Assembly: GCA_028821395.1 (NCBI GenBank)
Contig: JAPPGP010000089.1
Span: 1-43,015, forward strand
From: Defluviicoccus sp.
GTDB lineage: Bacteria > Pseudomonadota > Alphaproteobacteria > MPNO01
Reading direction: 5' to 3'
DNA length: 43,015 nucleotides
The translations under genes and the position numbers were made by a program. This document shows positions 13,866 to 23,720 of this stretch, one piece after another; position 1 is the stretch's first letter; every line of letters begins with the position of its first letter. The notes under the pieces are model-generated. The model saw nothing but the letters and a program-made list of their open reading frames with translations, was not told where the DNA came from and did not search any database.

Positions 13866-16208
13866 TTGAGCGAGCGCGGCGTCGGCGCGAGCATCCCGCG
13901 CAAGGAGGATGACCGGTTTCTCATGGGCACCGGGGAGTTCACCCCGGACGTCCAGGTCGCCGGCATGTGGCACGCGGCGTTCAACCGCGCGCCCATCGCC
14001 CATGGACGCCTGGTCTCGGTGACGGCGCCCGCGGGCGCCGAGGGCCAGGTGTTCTCCTCGGCCGACATGGCGGACATCAGGCCGATCCGTTCGACCGCCT
14101 CGTTTCCCGGCTTCAAGGGTGCCGATTTCCCGGTGCTCGCCAAAGACAAGGTGCGCTATGCCGGCGAGCAGGTGGCGATCGCGGTGGCGCCGACCCGGGC
14201 GGAGGCCGAGGACATCGCAGACGCGATCCAAGTCGAGTACGAGGAGCTGCCGGCGGTCGTCGACCTTAACGACGGCCGCGAGCCCTCTTCCGCCCTGGTC
14301 CACGACCACTGGGCCGACAACGTGTGCTGCCAAACGGAATTCGAGAACGGCGACCTCGAAGCGGTCAGGGCCGCCGCCGTGCATACCGTGCACCGGCGAT
14401 TCCGCATGGCGCGCCAGACGCCGTTCCCGATGGAGGGACGCGGCACGCTGGCGCATTACGACTCCAGGCTCGACGAGCTGGCGGTCTGGATGTCGCACCA
14501 GCTGCCGCACCCCATGCAGCGCGGCATCGCCCATTTCCTCGGCCTCGAGATCAACAAGGTGCGGGTGATCTGCCCCGATGTCGGCGGCGGGTTCGGGCTA
14601 AAGACCCATCTCGACGGCGAGACGATGGCGGTGTGCTGGACCTCGCTCAGGCTGGGCCGCCCCATCAAGTGGGTGCAGGATCGGCTCGAACACCTGATCT
14701 GCGACGCCGATTGCCGCAACCACCAATACACCATGACCGCCTATACCGACGGAGCGGGCAAGATCTTGGGCATGGAGGTCGAATGCGTCGTCGACGCCGG
14801 CGCCTACTCGCCCTGGCCCTGGCCGATCGGCGTCGAGGCGGCGACCGGGGTCGGCAATCTGCAGGGCCCCTATACGGTGGACGCGCTGAAGGGCCGCTCG
14901 GTCACGGTCTGCACCAACAAGCCGCCGAGCCAGCCTTTCCGGGGCGTCGCCCGGCCGGGCGCCTGCTTCACCGACGAGCTCACCATGGACGCCATCGCGC
15001 GCGCCGTGGGGCGCGAGCCGTGGGAGGTCCGGCTCGACAATCTGGTACCGCCCGAGGCGATGCCCTACGACACGGTCACCCGCAAGCATCTCGACAGCGG
15101 CGACTACCCGAAAGCGTTCCGCCGCTGCGTCGCCCTGATCGACCCCGGCTCCGTGCGCGAGCGCCAGAAGACGCCCGAGCCCGACGGCAGGCTGATCGGC
15201 GTCGGCTTCGCCTGCTTCTACGAGCAGACCGCCTACGGCACCGGCCCGTTCGGCTACTCCGCCTGGGGCATCGAGCTGGTGCCGGGGATGGAGATGGCGA
15301 CCGTCAAGCTCACCCCCGACGGCGGGCTCTGGGCCTCCGTCGGCATCCAGTGCCACGGCCAGGGGCTGGAGACCACGCTCGCCCAGGTGGCGACCAGCGA
15401 GCTCGGCCTCGACCCCGACCGCATCGCGATTCGCCACGGCGACACCGCGACCGCCTATGCCGGGACCGGCACCTATGCGTCCCGCAGCATCGTCGTCGCC
15501 GGCGGCGCGGTCGCCCAGGGCTGCCGCGAGCTCAAGCCGAGGCTGGCGCGGATCGGCGCCCATCTGCTGCAATGCGACGAGAAGGACGTGGCGGTGGAGA
15601 ACGCCGAGGTGCGCGGCCCGGGCGGCTCGGTGAGCTTCGCCGAGATCGCCGAGGCGTTCTACCACCACCCGGAGAACCTGCCCGACGACACCGACCGCGG
15701 CGGGCTCACCGTGACCACGGGATACAATGACAAGGTCCATGGCGGGGTGTTCGGCTTCGGCGCGCACGGCGCGGTGGTGGCGGTCGACCCCGAGACCGGC
15801 CAGGTCGAGATCCTCGACTACGCCATCGTCGACGATTGCGGCACCCGAGTGAACCCGCTCGTCGTCAAGGGCCAGGTGATCGGCGGCTACGCGCAGGGGA
15901 TCGGCAACGCGCTCTACGAGGAATCGGATTACGACGAGAACGGCCAGCCGCTCTCGGTGACGCTCGCCGACTACCATGTGCCGGCGGCGCCGATGGTGCC
16001 GGACATCAAGTACGACTACATGGAATCGCCCTCGCCCTATTCGACGATGGGGATCAAGGGCGTCGGCGAGTCGGGCGCCATCGGCCCGGTCGGCGCCATC
16101 GGCAACGCGGTAAACGACGCCCTCAAGGGGCTGGGGGTCGAGATAGCCGAGACCCCGATCACGCCGCGCCGGGTGTTCGACGCCATCGAGCGGGCGGGCG
16201 CGCCATGA
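13866..16208 (+). CDS. Molybdenum hydroxylase large subunit (xanthine dehydrogenase family)
   Basis: A 780-residue molybdopterin-cofactor subunit of the xanthine oxidase/CO dehydrogenase-like family. The N-terminal domain (IPRKEDDRFLMGTGEF) is standard. The cofactor-binding core has GGGFGLKT, PFRGVARPGACF and GQGLETTLAQVA, and the catalytic glutamate is Glu735 in GVGESG. The CO-dehydrogenase active-site loop (AYRCSFR) is absent, so it is not a CO dehydrogenase but a hydroxylase of an aldehyde or N-heterocycle. The start is TTG 13866, supported by GGGAGG at 13855-13860. It overlaps the FAD subunit gene by 4 nt. In context it hydroxylates a product or substrate of the LLM/SDR/crotonase genes; the substrate is unknown. 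Confidence 0.92.
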   Translation: MSERGVGASIPRKEDDRFLMGTGEFTPDVQVAGMWHAAFNRAPIAHGRLVSVTAPAGAEGQVFSSADMADIRPIRSTASFPGFKGADFPVLAKDKVRYAGEQVAIAVAPTRAEAEDIADAIQVEYEELPAVVDLNDGREPSSALVHDHWADNVCCQTEFENGDLEAVRAAAVHTVHRRFRMARQTPFPMEGRGTLAHYDSRLDELAVWMSHQLPHPMQRGIAHFLGLEINKVRVICPDVGGGFGLKTHLDGETMAVCWTSLRLGRPIKWVQDRLEHLICDADCRNHQYTMTAYTDGAGKILGMEVECVVDAGAYSPWPWPIGVEAATGVGNLQGPYTVDALKGRSVTVCTNKPPSQPFRGVARPGACFTDELTMDAIARAVGREPWEVRLDNLVPPEAMPYDTVTRKHLDSGDYPKAFRRCVALIDPGSVRERQKTPEPDGRLIGVGFACFYEQTAYGTGPFGYSAWGIELVPGMEMATVKLTPDGGLWASVGIQCHGQGLETTLAQVATSELGLDPDRIAIRHGDTATAYAGTGTYASRSIVVAGGAVAQGCRELKPRLARIGAHLLQCDEKDVAVENAEVRGPGGSVSFAEIAEAFYHHPENLPDDTDRGGLTVTTGYNDKVHGGVFGFGAHGAVVAVDPETGQVEILDYAIVDDCGTRVNPLVVKGQVIGGYAQGIGNALYEESDYDENGQPLSVTLADYHVPAAPMVPDIKYDYMESPSPYSTMGIKGVGESGAIGPVGAIGNAVNDALKGLGVEIAETPITPRRVFDAIERAGAP

Positions 16209-17056
16209 AGCCCGCCCCGTTCGACTACGCCCGCGCAGGGAGCCTGGAGGAGGCAATCGGCCTGCTCGCCGCCGCCGACGGAGAGGCGCGGCCGCTCGCC
16301 GGCGGCCAGTCGCTGGGCCCGATGCTCAATCTCAGGATCGCGCGCCCCGCGCTGCTGGTCGATCTCTCGCCCATCGAAGAGCTCCGCGACGTGTCGGAAG
16401 ACGCGGACGGGGTGACCATCGGCGCGTCGGTGGTCCACGCGGCGATCGAGGACGGCGAGGTGCCGGACGTGACGCACGGGCTGATGCGGCGCGCGGCGGC
16501 GGGGATCGCCTACCGCGCGGTGCGCAACCGCGGCACCGTCGGCGGCAGCCTCGCCCATGCCGATCCGGCGGGCGACTGGGCGCCGGTGATGATGGCGCTC
16601 GGCGCGAGCCTCGGCATCAGGGGGCCGGAGGGCGGGCGCAGCGTCGACGCCGATGCGTTCGTCACCGACCCGCTCACCACCGTGCTGGAGCCGGGCGAGA
16701 TCGTCGAGGCGATCCGCATCCCCCGCCTGTCGGAGGGCGCGCGCTGGGGCCACTACAAGCTCTGCGTCAAGCCGGGGGATTTCGCGGAGTCGCTCGCCGT
16801 CGTGGTCCGCGATGCCGACCGTGGCCATTGCCGCGCGGCGCTCGCCGGCCCGACCCATGCGCCGATCCTGCTCGACCGCGTGGCCGGGCTGATCGCGGGC
16901 GCCGATGGCTGGTCGGACGCGCTGGCCGGCGGGATCAAGGATGCCGCAAGCGGCGAAATCAAAGCGGCCGGGTTCGCCGATGCCGAGGACCGCTACGCCA
17001 TGAACGTGCATGCGACAGCCGCCGTCCGCGCCGCCAGGGAGGCGTTTTCCCGATGA
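16205..17056 (+). CDS. Molybdenum hydroxylase FAD-binding subunit
   Basis: The 283-residue medium subunit that carries FAD and passes electrons out of the molybdenum hydroxylase. Both FAD-binding signatures are present: AGGQSLGPMLNLR (residues 32-44) and RNRGTVGGSLAHADP (residues 107-121). The gene start overlaps the large-subunit stop (ATGA), and its own stop overlaps the iron-sulfur subunit start in the same way, so the three subunits are made in fixed order (L-M-S). Confidence 0.93.
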   Translation: MKPAPFDYARAGSLEEAIGLLAAADGEARPLAGGQSLGPMLNLRIARPALLVDLSPIEELRDVSEDADGVTIGASVVHAAIEDGEVPDVTHGLMRRAAAGIAYRAVRNRGTVGGSLAHADPAGDWAPVMMALGASLGIRGPEGGRSVDADAFVTDPLTTVLEPGEIVEAIRIPRLSEGARWGHYKLCVKPGDFAESLAVVVRDADRGHCRAALAGPTHAPILLDRVAGLIAGADGWSDALAGGIKDAASGEIKAAGFADAEDRYAMNVHATAAVRAAREAFSR

Positions 17057-17526
17057 CCGCGACCACGATCTCCGTCAACGGCCGGACGGTCACGGCCGAG
17101 GTGGAGCCGCGCCTCTCGCTGGCCGATTTCCTGCGCGAGCGCGAGGGGCTGACCGGCACCCACACCGCCTGCGAGCACGGGGTCTGCGGCGCCTGCACGA
17201 TCATGCTCGACGGCCGCCCGGCGCGCTCCTGCATCACCCTCGCGGTGGCCGCCCACGGGACCGAGGTGCGCACCGTCGAGGGCTATGGCGGCGACGCCGT
17301 CATGGCGACCATCCGCGATTGCTTCAGGAAGGCGCATGCCGTGCAGTGCGGCTACTGCACGCCGGGCATGCTGGCGACGGCCTACGACATCGTTACCCGC
17401 CTGCCCGACGCCGACCGCGAGCGCATCAGGCTGGAGCTCGCGGGCAATCTCTGCCGCTGCACCGGCTATATCGGCATCGTCGATGCGATCGAGATGGCGA
17501 TCGCCGAGGTCACGGGCGGCTCATAG
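17053..17526 (+). CDS. Molybdenum hydroxylase [2Fe-2S] subunit
   Basis: A 157-residue small subunit with two [2Fe-2S] clusters. The plant-ferredoxin-type cluster is Cys40, Cys45, Cys48 and Cys60 (ACEHGVCGACT and RSC). The second, helical-domain cluster is Cys99, Cys102, Cys134 and Cys136 (CGYCTPG and CRCTGY). All eight cysteines are intact. It completes the three-subunit enzyme and appears to be the last gene of the run. Its last 6 bases overlap the 3' end of the convergent HAD gene. Confidence 0.94.
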   Translation: MTATTISVNGRTVTAEVEPRLSLADFLREREGLTGTHTACEHGVCGACTIMLDGRPARSCITLAVAAHGTEVRTVEGYGGDAVMATIRDCFRKAHAVQCGYCTPGMLATAYDIVTRLPDADRERIRLELAGNLCRCTGYIGIVDAIEMAIAEVTGGS

Positions 17527-18249
17527 ACCGGCAGCGTCGGCCATCGCCTCCAGCGTCGGGAAGATGAAGTCGAACTCCGGCATGTCGGCGATCGGCGCGG
17601 TGGCGCCCCAGTCGCCGCCCTCGGACTGGCCCTGACGGTCGATCCAGGCGCTCGCCAGCCCGGCGGCGCGCGCCGGCACGTGGTCGTGACGCAGGCTCTG
17701 CGCGGTATGCAGGATGTCGCCGGCGCCGAGGCCGAGCCCGGCCAGGTGCTCGATCAGATAGGCGAAGTTGCGCGGATCGGGCTTGTAGCTGCCGATGTCC
17801 TGGGCGGTGCAGACGGCGTCGAACTCCACCCCGAGCTTGCGGTTGGAGGCGGCGATGCCGGCGCGGTCGACATTGGACAGGATCACCAGCCTGAAGCGCT
17901 TCTTGAGCCGCCTGAGCGCCTCGGCGGTATCGGAGAAGGCCGGCCAGTGCTGCACCGAACCCCCGAAGGCCGCATCCAGCGCGGCGTCGGTGCGGAGCCC
18001 GAAGCGGGCGGCGATCGCTCGGTGCACGGCGGCGAGGATCCCGGGATAGAGCGTCCCCGGCTGCGCGAGCTGCTCGGCGGATTCCGCTTCGCCGAAGGCG
18101 GCGAGCGCGGCGCCGCGGTCGATCTCGCGGCCGGGATTCGCCATCAGTAGCGGCTGCAGCGCATCCCAGATGCCGGTCTCCCAGTCGATCAGCGTGCCGT
18201 AGCAGTCGAAGGTGAGGGCGGAGAAATCGGCGAGCTCGCTACGGCTCAT
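17521..18249 (-). CDS. HAD hydrolase, haloacid dehalogenase type II-like
   Basis: A 242-residue HAD-superfamily hydrolase resembling type II L-2-haloacid dehalogenases. Motif I FDCYGTLIDW gives nucleophile Asp15, motif II LSNVD gives Ser125, and motif III SYKPDP gives Lys156. The final acidic motif usual in dehalogenases is replaced by HTAQSLRHDH, so a phosphatase or other activity is also possible. Its start region overlaps the isochorismatase-like gene end by 11 nt on the same strand, so the two are co-transcribed. It converges on the molybdenum hydroxylase run. Confidence 0.82.
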   Translation of the reverse strand: MSRSELADFSALTFDCYGTLIDWETGIWDALQPLLMANPGREIDRGAALAAFGEAESAEQLAQPGTLYPGILAAVHRAIAARFGLRTDAALDAAFGGSVQHWPAFSDTAEALRRLKKRFRLVILSNVDRAGIAASNRKLGVEFDAVCTAQDIGSYKPDPRNFAYLIEHLAGLGLGAGDILHTAQSLRHDHVPARAAGLASAWIDRQGQSEGGDWGATAPIADMPEFDFIFPTLEAMADAAGL

Positions 18250-18937
18250 TGCGGCGCTTCCGGAGCGCGGCGACGACCTCGTCCGCGGTCATCACGTCGC
18301 CGAACTGCTGGATCATGTTTTCCAGCGCCGCGCGGTGCTCGTCGTCCGACAGCGCGGCGTTGCAGTCCTCGACCATGACCACCCGGTAGTCGAGCTGCAT
18401 CGCGTCGCGCGCAGTGGACTCGCAGCAAATGTTGGTCTTGGTGCCGCCGATCAGCACGTTGCGGATGCGGTGGCTGGCAAGCACCGTTTGCAGCATCGAC
18501 GCGCCCGGCGTGAGCGCCGAGTAGCGGTTCTTGCGCACGAACAGGTCGCGCTCGTCGGGCTCGAGCTCGTGCCAGATCTGCTCGCCGTGCCCGCCCGGCT
18601 TCATTGCCTCGATTGTGCGCTCCCGGACCTCCTCGGCGACGAAATTGCGGATGAAGGACTCCCAGTCGCTCTTGCCGTTGGCGAAGGTCGACGCGCTGGT
18701 GATCCAGATCACCAGCCCGCCCTCTTCCCGTACTTCCTCCGCCAGCCGGTTGATGTTGTCGCAGACCCCGCGCGAGGCCGGCACCTCGGCGGGCGCGCCG
18801 GGCTCGCAGAACATGTTCTGCATGTCGACCACCACGAAGGCGGTGCTCTCCGGCTCCAGCGCATCGTAAAGGTGGTAGCGCCCGCGCCGGGCCAGAACCC
18901 GGTCGACGATCTCCTGCCGGACGGTTACGTCGTGCAT
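18239..18937 (-). CDS. Isochorismatase-family cysteine hydrolase
   Basis: A 232-residue cysteine hydrolase of the isochorismatase superfamily. The catalytic triad is Asp38 (VVVDMQNMF), Lys136 (FVRKNRYSA) and Cys171 (GTKTNIC, then ESTARDA). Such enzymes cleave amides or vinyl ethers (nicotinamidase, N-carbamoylsarcosine amidase, ureidoacrylate or biuret hydrolases). The substrate here is not evident; an amide or ureide is most likely. ATG 18937 was chosen because upstream codons are arginine-rich frame noise. It is the first gene of a two-gene run with the HAD hydrolase and is divergent from the DUF1045 gene by 77 nt. Confidence 0.87.
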   Translation of the reverse strand: MHDVTVRQEIVDRVLARRGRYHLYDALEPESTAFVVVDMQNMFCEPGAPAEVPASRGVCDNINRLAEEVREEGGLVIWITSASTFANGKSDWESFIRNFVAEEVRERTIEAMKPGGHGEQIWHELEPDERDLFVRKNRYSALTPGASMLQTVLASHRIRNVLIGGTKTNICCESTARDAMQLDYRVVMVEDCNAALSDDEHRAALENMIQQFGDVMTADEVVAALRKRRNEP

Positions 18938-19014
18938 GCCGCGCCCCCGTATGCGATGACTGGCGCCATGGTGTTGGAGCCGGTCCGCGGCGTCAACAAG
19001 GCGGCGGGGGGCCG

Positions 19015-19698
19015 ATGCATCGCTACGCGCTCTACTACGTCCCGCCGCCCGGCACGGCGCTCGCCGCCTTCGGCGCGCGCTGGCTCGGCCGCGATGCGTG
19101 CGCCCCGCCGGAGGGCGCCGGCGTGAGCGCGGAGGACTGGCGCCGCGCGGTCGCAACGCCGCGCAGATACGGCTTCCACGCGACGCTCAAGGCGCCCTTC
19201 CGGCTGGCGGAGGGCAAGGACGAACGGACGCTCGGCGAGGCGCTCGAACGCTTCTGCCGAGCGCGCGGCCCGGCGCCGGTCGGCAAGCTGGCGTTGCGCG
19301 TGCTGTCGGATTTCCTGGTCCTCGCCCCGCTGGACCCGCGCGCCGGGGCGGCGCTCGCGGCCGACTGCGTCAGCGCCTTCGACTCCTTCCGCGCGCCTTC
19401 GACCGCGGCGGAGATCGCGCGACGGCGGCCGGACCGGTTGACGGCATCGCAGAAGGCGAAGCTGGAGCGCTGGGGCTACCCCTACGTCTTCGAGGACTAC
19501 CGGTTCCATCTGAGCCTGACCGGCCCGCTGGAGTCAGGCGACCGGGCGAGGTTCGGTGCCCATATCGCACGCATGGCGCTCGCCGCCATCGCCGAGCCGG
19601 TGGAGATCGCCGAGATATGCCTCTGCGGCCAGACGTCGCCGGATGCGGACTTCGTCGTGCTCGCCCGCTTCGCGCTGGGGCGCCCGCCTCAGCGATAG
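19015..19698 (+). CDS. DUF1045 protein, 2H-phosphoesterase-like
   Basis: A 227-residue DUF1045 protein, a family often listed as a putative phosphonate metabolism protein. Two histidine motifs of the 2H phosphoesterase fold are seen: FHATLKAPF (His55) and FHLSLTG (His165). The N terminus MHRYALYYVPPPG is family-typical. Members usually lie in phn (C-P lyase) clusters, where they may act on cyclic phosphate intermediates. No phn genes are in this window, so its role here is open. Its last 10 bases overlap the convergent DUF1971 gene. Confidence 0.83.
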   Translation: MHRYALYYVPPPGTALAAFGARWLGRDACAPPEGAGVSAEDWRRAVATPRRYGFHATLKAPFRLAEGKDERTLGEALERFCRARGPAPVGKLALRVLSDFLVLAPLDPRAGAALAADCVSAFDSFRAPSTAAEIARRRPDRLTASQKAKLERWGYPYVFEDYRFHLSLTGPLESGDRARFGAHIARMALAAIAEPVEIAEICLCGQTSPDADFVVLARFALGRPPQR

Positions 19699-19964
19699 AA
19701 GTCCACGCGGAAGCGCACGCGGCCCATCGGCTCGACCTCGTGCGGAACCTCCGGCTCCACGATTCCCGGATTGCCGGGGGAGAGCTCGAAGGCGTGGATT
19801 TCCGGCTCGATGATGCGGTAGCGGAGCCTGCCGTCCAGGACGACGATCTTTCCCCAGGCCCCGGGTTTGGTGCGATGCGACTTCAGCAGGTTCGCCGGCA
19901 CCGACTCCTCGGTGAATTCCTGGGTGCTGGCGTAGCTCGAGACCCCTTCGGGCAGCGTCTTCAC
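19689..19964 (-). CDS. DUF1971 small cupin-like protein
   Basis: A 91-residue DUF1971 protein, a small beta-barrel related to the TehB-linked tellurite-resistance domain. Family landmarks are LPEGVSSYAST at the N terminus, KPGAWGKIVVLDG, and EVPHEVEPMG near the C terminus. Function is unknown. It begins 7 nt after the PNPOx-like gene and is probably co-transcribed with it. Confidence 0.82.
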   Translation of the reverse strand: MKTLPEGVSSYASTQEFTEESVPANLLKSHRTKPGAWGKIVVLDGRLRYRIIEPEIHAFELSPGNPGIVEPEVPHEVEPMGRVRFRVDFYR

Positions 19965-19971
19965 CGCGACC

Positions 19972-20622
19972 TCAGCCCAGGCGGAAGTCGCGCACGTGGC
20001 CGGGCGGCTCGACGCCTTGGAGATTGCGCGGGTCGGGCACCGGGTCGGATACCGACATGCGGACCGGGATCACGCCGGCCCAGATCGGCAGCGCGTAGTC
20101 CTCCTCCTCGTCGCCCGGCGGCCCCATGCGGATCTTCGACGAGGCCTCGCCGATCGGCATGGACATCACCGTCGTCGCCTTCATCTCCTGCTCGGTCGCC
20201 GGGCGCAGCATGTCCCAGCGTCCGGGGAACGAGCCGTCGACGAAGGTCTTCAGCCGCGCCGTCTTCTCTTCCGGGTCGGAAACCCTGCGCGCGGTGCCCA
20301 GCAGCATCGCCGAGCGGTAGTTGATCGAGTGGTGGAAGCCCGAGCGCGCCAGCACGAAGCCGTCGAGGATCGCGACCGTCACACACACCTGGGCCTCCTC
20401 GACCGCGCGCAGCATGCGGCTCGCCGACGAGCCGTGCCAGTAGACCCGATCCCCCTCGCGCCATTGCAGCGTCGGCGTCACGTAGGGCTGCCCGTCGAAC
20501 ACGTAGCCCACCGAGCACAGCGGCATGGCGTCGAGGATCGGATAGATGGTGGTCGCGTCGTACCCGCCCCGGTCGTGGCGGCGGCGCAGACGAACCCGGT
20601 CGGTGGCCGGAGAGGCGGTCAT
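19972..20622 (-). CDS. PNPOx-like flavin-binding protein
   Basis: A 216-residue split-barrel protein of the pyridoxamine 5'-phosphate oxidase-related group (COG3467 flavin/nucleotide-binding type). Typical segments are RVRLRRRHDRGGYD at the N terminus, PTLQWREGDRVYWHGS and ALPIWAGVIPVR near the C terminus. These proteins bind FMN, F420 or haem; which applies cannot be read. It is not a true PdxH, because the substrate-binding C terminus differs. It lies upstream of DUF1971 with a 7-nt gap. Confidence 0.82.
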   Translation of the reverse strand: MTASPATDRVRLRRRHDRGGYDATTIYPILDAMPLCSVGYVFDGQPYVTPTLQWREGDRVYWHGSSASRMLRAVEEAQVCVTVAILDGFVLARSGFHHSINYRSAMLLGTARRVSDPEEKTARLKTFVDGSFPGRWDMLRPATEQEMKATTVMSMPIGEASSKIRMGPPGDEEEDYALPIWAGVIPVRMSVSDPVPDPRNLQGVEPPGHVRDFRLG

Positions 20623-20739
20623 GGCGGTTCCCGAACGTTGTGCGATCCAGCGCGGGATATAGCAGCCTGCCGGGAGTTCTCAAGTCCGGGACCGGCGCGC
20701 CCGTGATGCCGGGCCGACTGCGTCGGGGGAGGGTCAGGG

Positions 20740-21138
20740 TCAGAACGCCTCATACGCTTTCACCTGACCGCCGGGATATATGTCCGCCACGAACGGCGCT
20801 GGTGTTCTCGCGGCGAAGCGCGCGCTCCGCCCGCGCCCAGCCGCCAGCAGGTCCGCGATATCGGCGCCGGTCGCGTTCTTCGCGCGGACGACGAGCACCC
20901 GCGCCCAATGCCGCCGGATCGAGGCGAGCTCGCCCGCCCGGTAGCGGATGTTCTTGTCCTTTGTGACCGCGACTCAGCCGTTTCGTCCGACGAGAGCTAT
21001 CCAGTCCTCGTCCGGCGCATTGGGCGGGAGGTGGTCGTCGTGTATTTCAACCCGCATCCCCTCCGCGCGAAGCAGGTCCGCGACGACATGCCTACCGAGA
21101 TTGCGATCGAGAAAAAGGGTCGGCGCTTCAGGCGGCGA
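20740..21138 (-). pseudogene. Broken VapC45/PIN-like toxin remnant
   Basis: Reading the minus strand down to the stop at 20740 recovers a PIN-like domain toxin of the VapC45 kind: TLFLDRNLGRHVV with the first acidic residue, then IHDDHLPPNAPDEDW, TKDKNIRYR, RVLVVRAKNATG and a C terminus AARTPAPFVADIYPGG. Two defects are seen. Codon 55 (20974-20976) is TGA exactly where relatives carry a tryptophan (GW before VLTKDK), consistent with one TGG-to-TGA change. There is also no ATG, GTG or TTG between the preceding in-frame stop (21139-21141) and the conserved start of the domain. The frame is otherwise intact, so the decay is recent. It overlaps the 3' end of the DUF433 antitoxin gene, as in intact pairs. 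Confidence 0.75.
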
Positions 21139-21820
21139 TCAGGAGCTCACACCGGATTGCCGCGTCGATTTCTGCATCCTTCAACCCGTAGTCTTCCGCC
21201 AAGGCTTGCACCGACTCGCCAGCCTTGTAGCGCTCGGCAATCACCTGAGTGGCAAGCCCGGTACCGGCGATGACAGGCCGACCGGCGGACAGAGAGGGAT
21301 CGATCACCACTATTGATGGCGCGTCGTCCAGCGCAGGCCGGGTAAACGGGTAGAGCTTGATGGGTATGCCTCCAGGATCACGATCAATCCGACGCAACGC
21401 CGCACTCATCACGTCGCGCATGGCCGTCTGGCCGGCGCGGCCGATGTTGACGAGCTCCCCGTATCGTTCGCTGAACAGGTCGAGGCCATCCGACTCCAGG
21501 TCGCGGCCGATGAGCGGGTGGCGCTTGTCGGCCCGGCGCTTCGCGTGCTCGGCCAGGTAGCGGATCGCCTCCCGGATGCTCCGCATCTTCACTTCGTGCG
21601 TGCGCCGGATCGCGGCCAGCACGTGCAGCTCCGCGAGGTTGAGGAAGGAGAGCAGCGTCGGCGATCCCTCGGGTGCCGCGATCAGCGGCGCGTGGCCGTC
21701 CCGGCCGACCGACCAGTACCGAATCGTGGCCGCCGGCAGGGACAGGTAGTGGGCGGCCTCCGAGATCGTGTAGGCGGGGAGCTCTCGCGGGTCGTCGGTT
21801 CGAGCTCGGCGTTCGATCAT
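21128..21820 (-). CDS. DUF433 antitoxin, VapB45-like
   Basis: A 230-residue protein with an N-terminal MerR-like helix-turn-helix (about residues 17-40: YTISEAAHYLSLPAATIRYW). A middle helical region follows, then a C-terminal DUF433 domain (GRPVIAGTGLATQVIAERYK, then ALAEDYGLKDAEID). This is the layout of VapB45-type antitoxins, which sit upstream of a PIN-like VapC45 toxin. The partner directly downstream is inactivated, so this may persist as an orphan regulator. The start MIERRAR (ATG 21820) was chosen because upstream codons look non-coding. Confidence 0.83.
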   Translation of the reverse strand: MIERRARTDDPRELPAYTISEAAHYLSLPAATIRYWSVGRDGHAPLIAAPEGSPTLLSFLNLAELHVLAAIRRTHEVKMRSIREAIRYLAEHAKRRADKRHPLIGRDLESDGLDLFSERYGELVNIGRAGQTAMRDVMSAALRRIDRDPGGIPIKLYPFTRPALDDAPSIVVIDPSLSAGRPVIAGTGLATQVIAERYKAGESVQALAEDYGLKDAEIDAAIRCELLIAA

Positions 21821-21912
21821 TGCGATCCGTCTCTGCGGCGCTGGCTCCGAATCTTGACTCGAAACTCGGCTAGCACGATTGACCCGCGCGGTCCATATGC
21901 TTGAGGTGGCGA

Positions 21913-22346
21913 CTACCCGAGATGCCGGACCTCGATGCCGCCCCAATGGTCGTCGAGATAGTGCGCGACGAGGCGCCGGTGACAGTGATGCGGCTTGTCT
22001 TCGCTGCACAAGAGGCAGCCGCCGTCGATGACCTCTCTCGGAATGCCGTCCTCGATTCGGCGCGCGCCCATCAGGTCGAGGAACTGCCGCTCATAGGTAT
22101 CCCAGTCGATGCGGTTTTTTCGGTAATCGACCAGCATTTCCCTCGTCGGGGCGAGGTCCGGCAAGTGGACGTAGTCGATGCCGCAGACCCGCCGGAGGAA
22201 GTACTTCAGGTCGTCGCGCTTGGCGAACCCTGCCAGTTGGGAGACATTGTTGAGCCTGACGTCCACCACCCGCCTCGTCCCGGACGAGGACAGGAGCCCG
22301 AAGAATTTTTCGGCGCTCTTTTTCGTGAATCCGATGGTGTACAGCT

Positions 22347-22350
<4 letters not shown>
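21913..22350 (-). CDS. DUF488 family protein
   Basis: A 145-residue DUF488 protein. Characteristic motifs are KLYTIGFTKKSA, RVVDVRLNN, a LAGFAKRDDLKYFLR segment, and the C-terminal cysteine/histidine motif CSEDKPHHCHR. Biochemical function is unknown, though the conserved Cys/His suggest a catalytic or metal role. The start was set at GTG 22350 because its GTGA overlaps the hutF stop by exactly 4 nt and gives the usual N terminus (VKLYTIGF). A GTG at 22362 would add four residues. It is thus translationally coupled to the histidine catabolism genes. Confidence 0.84.

Positions 22351-23719
<1,369 letters not shown>

Positions 23720-23720
<1 letters not shown>

Noticed and set aside
13866..16208. 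Large subunit as CO dehydrogenase CoxL
   Set aside because: The CoxL active-site loop AYRCSFR is missing; only the general molybdenum hydroxylase motifs are present.
14598..16256. A 552-codon minus-strand frame
   Set aside because: It is antisense to the molybdenum hydroxylase large subunit, whose motifs are all intact; the antisense translation shows only histidine/arginine/alanine-rich noise.
20974..20976. In-frame TGA in the VapC45-like frame as selenocysteine or recoded tryptophan
   Set aside because: Toxins of this family do not use selenocysteine, no SECIS-like structure is evident, normal TGA stops end other genes here, and the frame also lacks a start codon. Simple inactivation is more likely.
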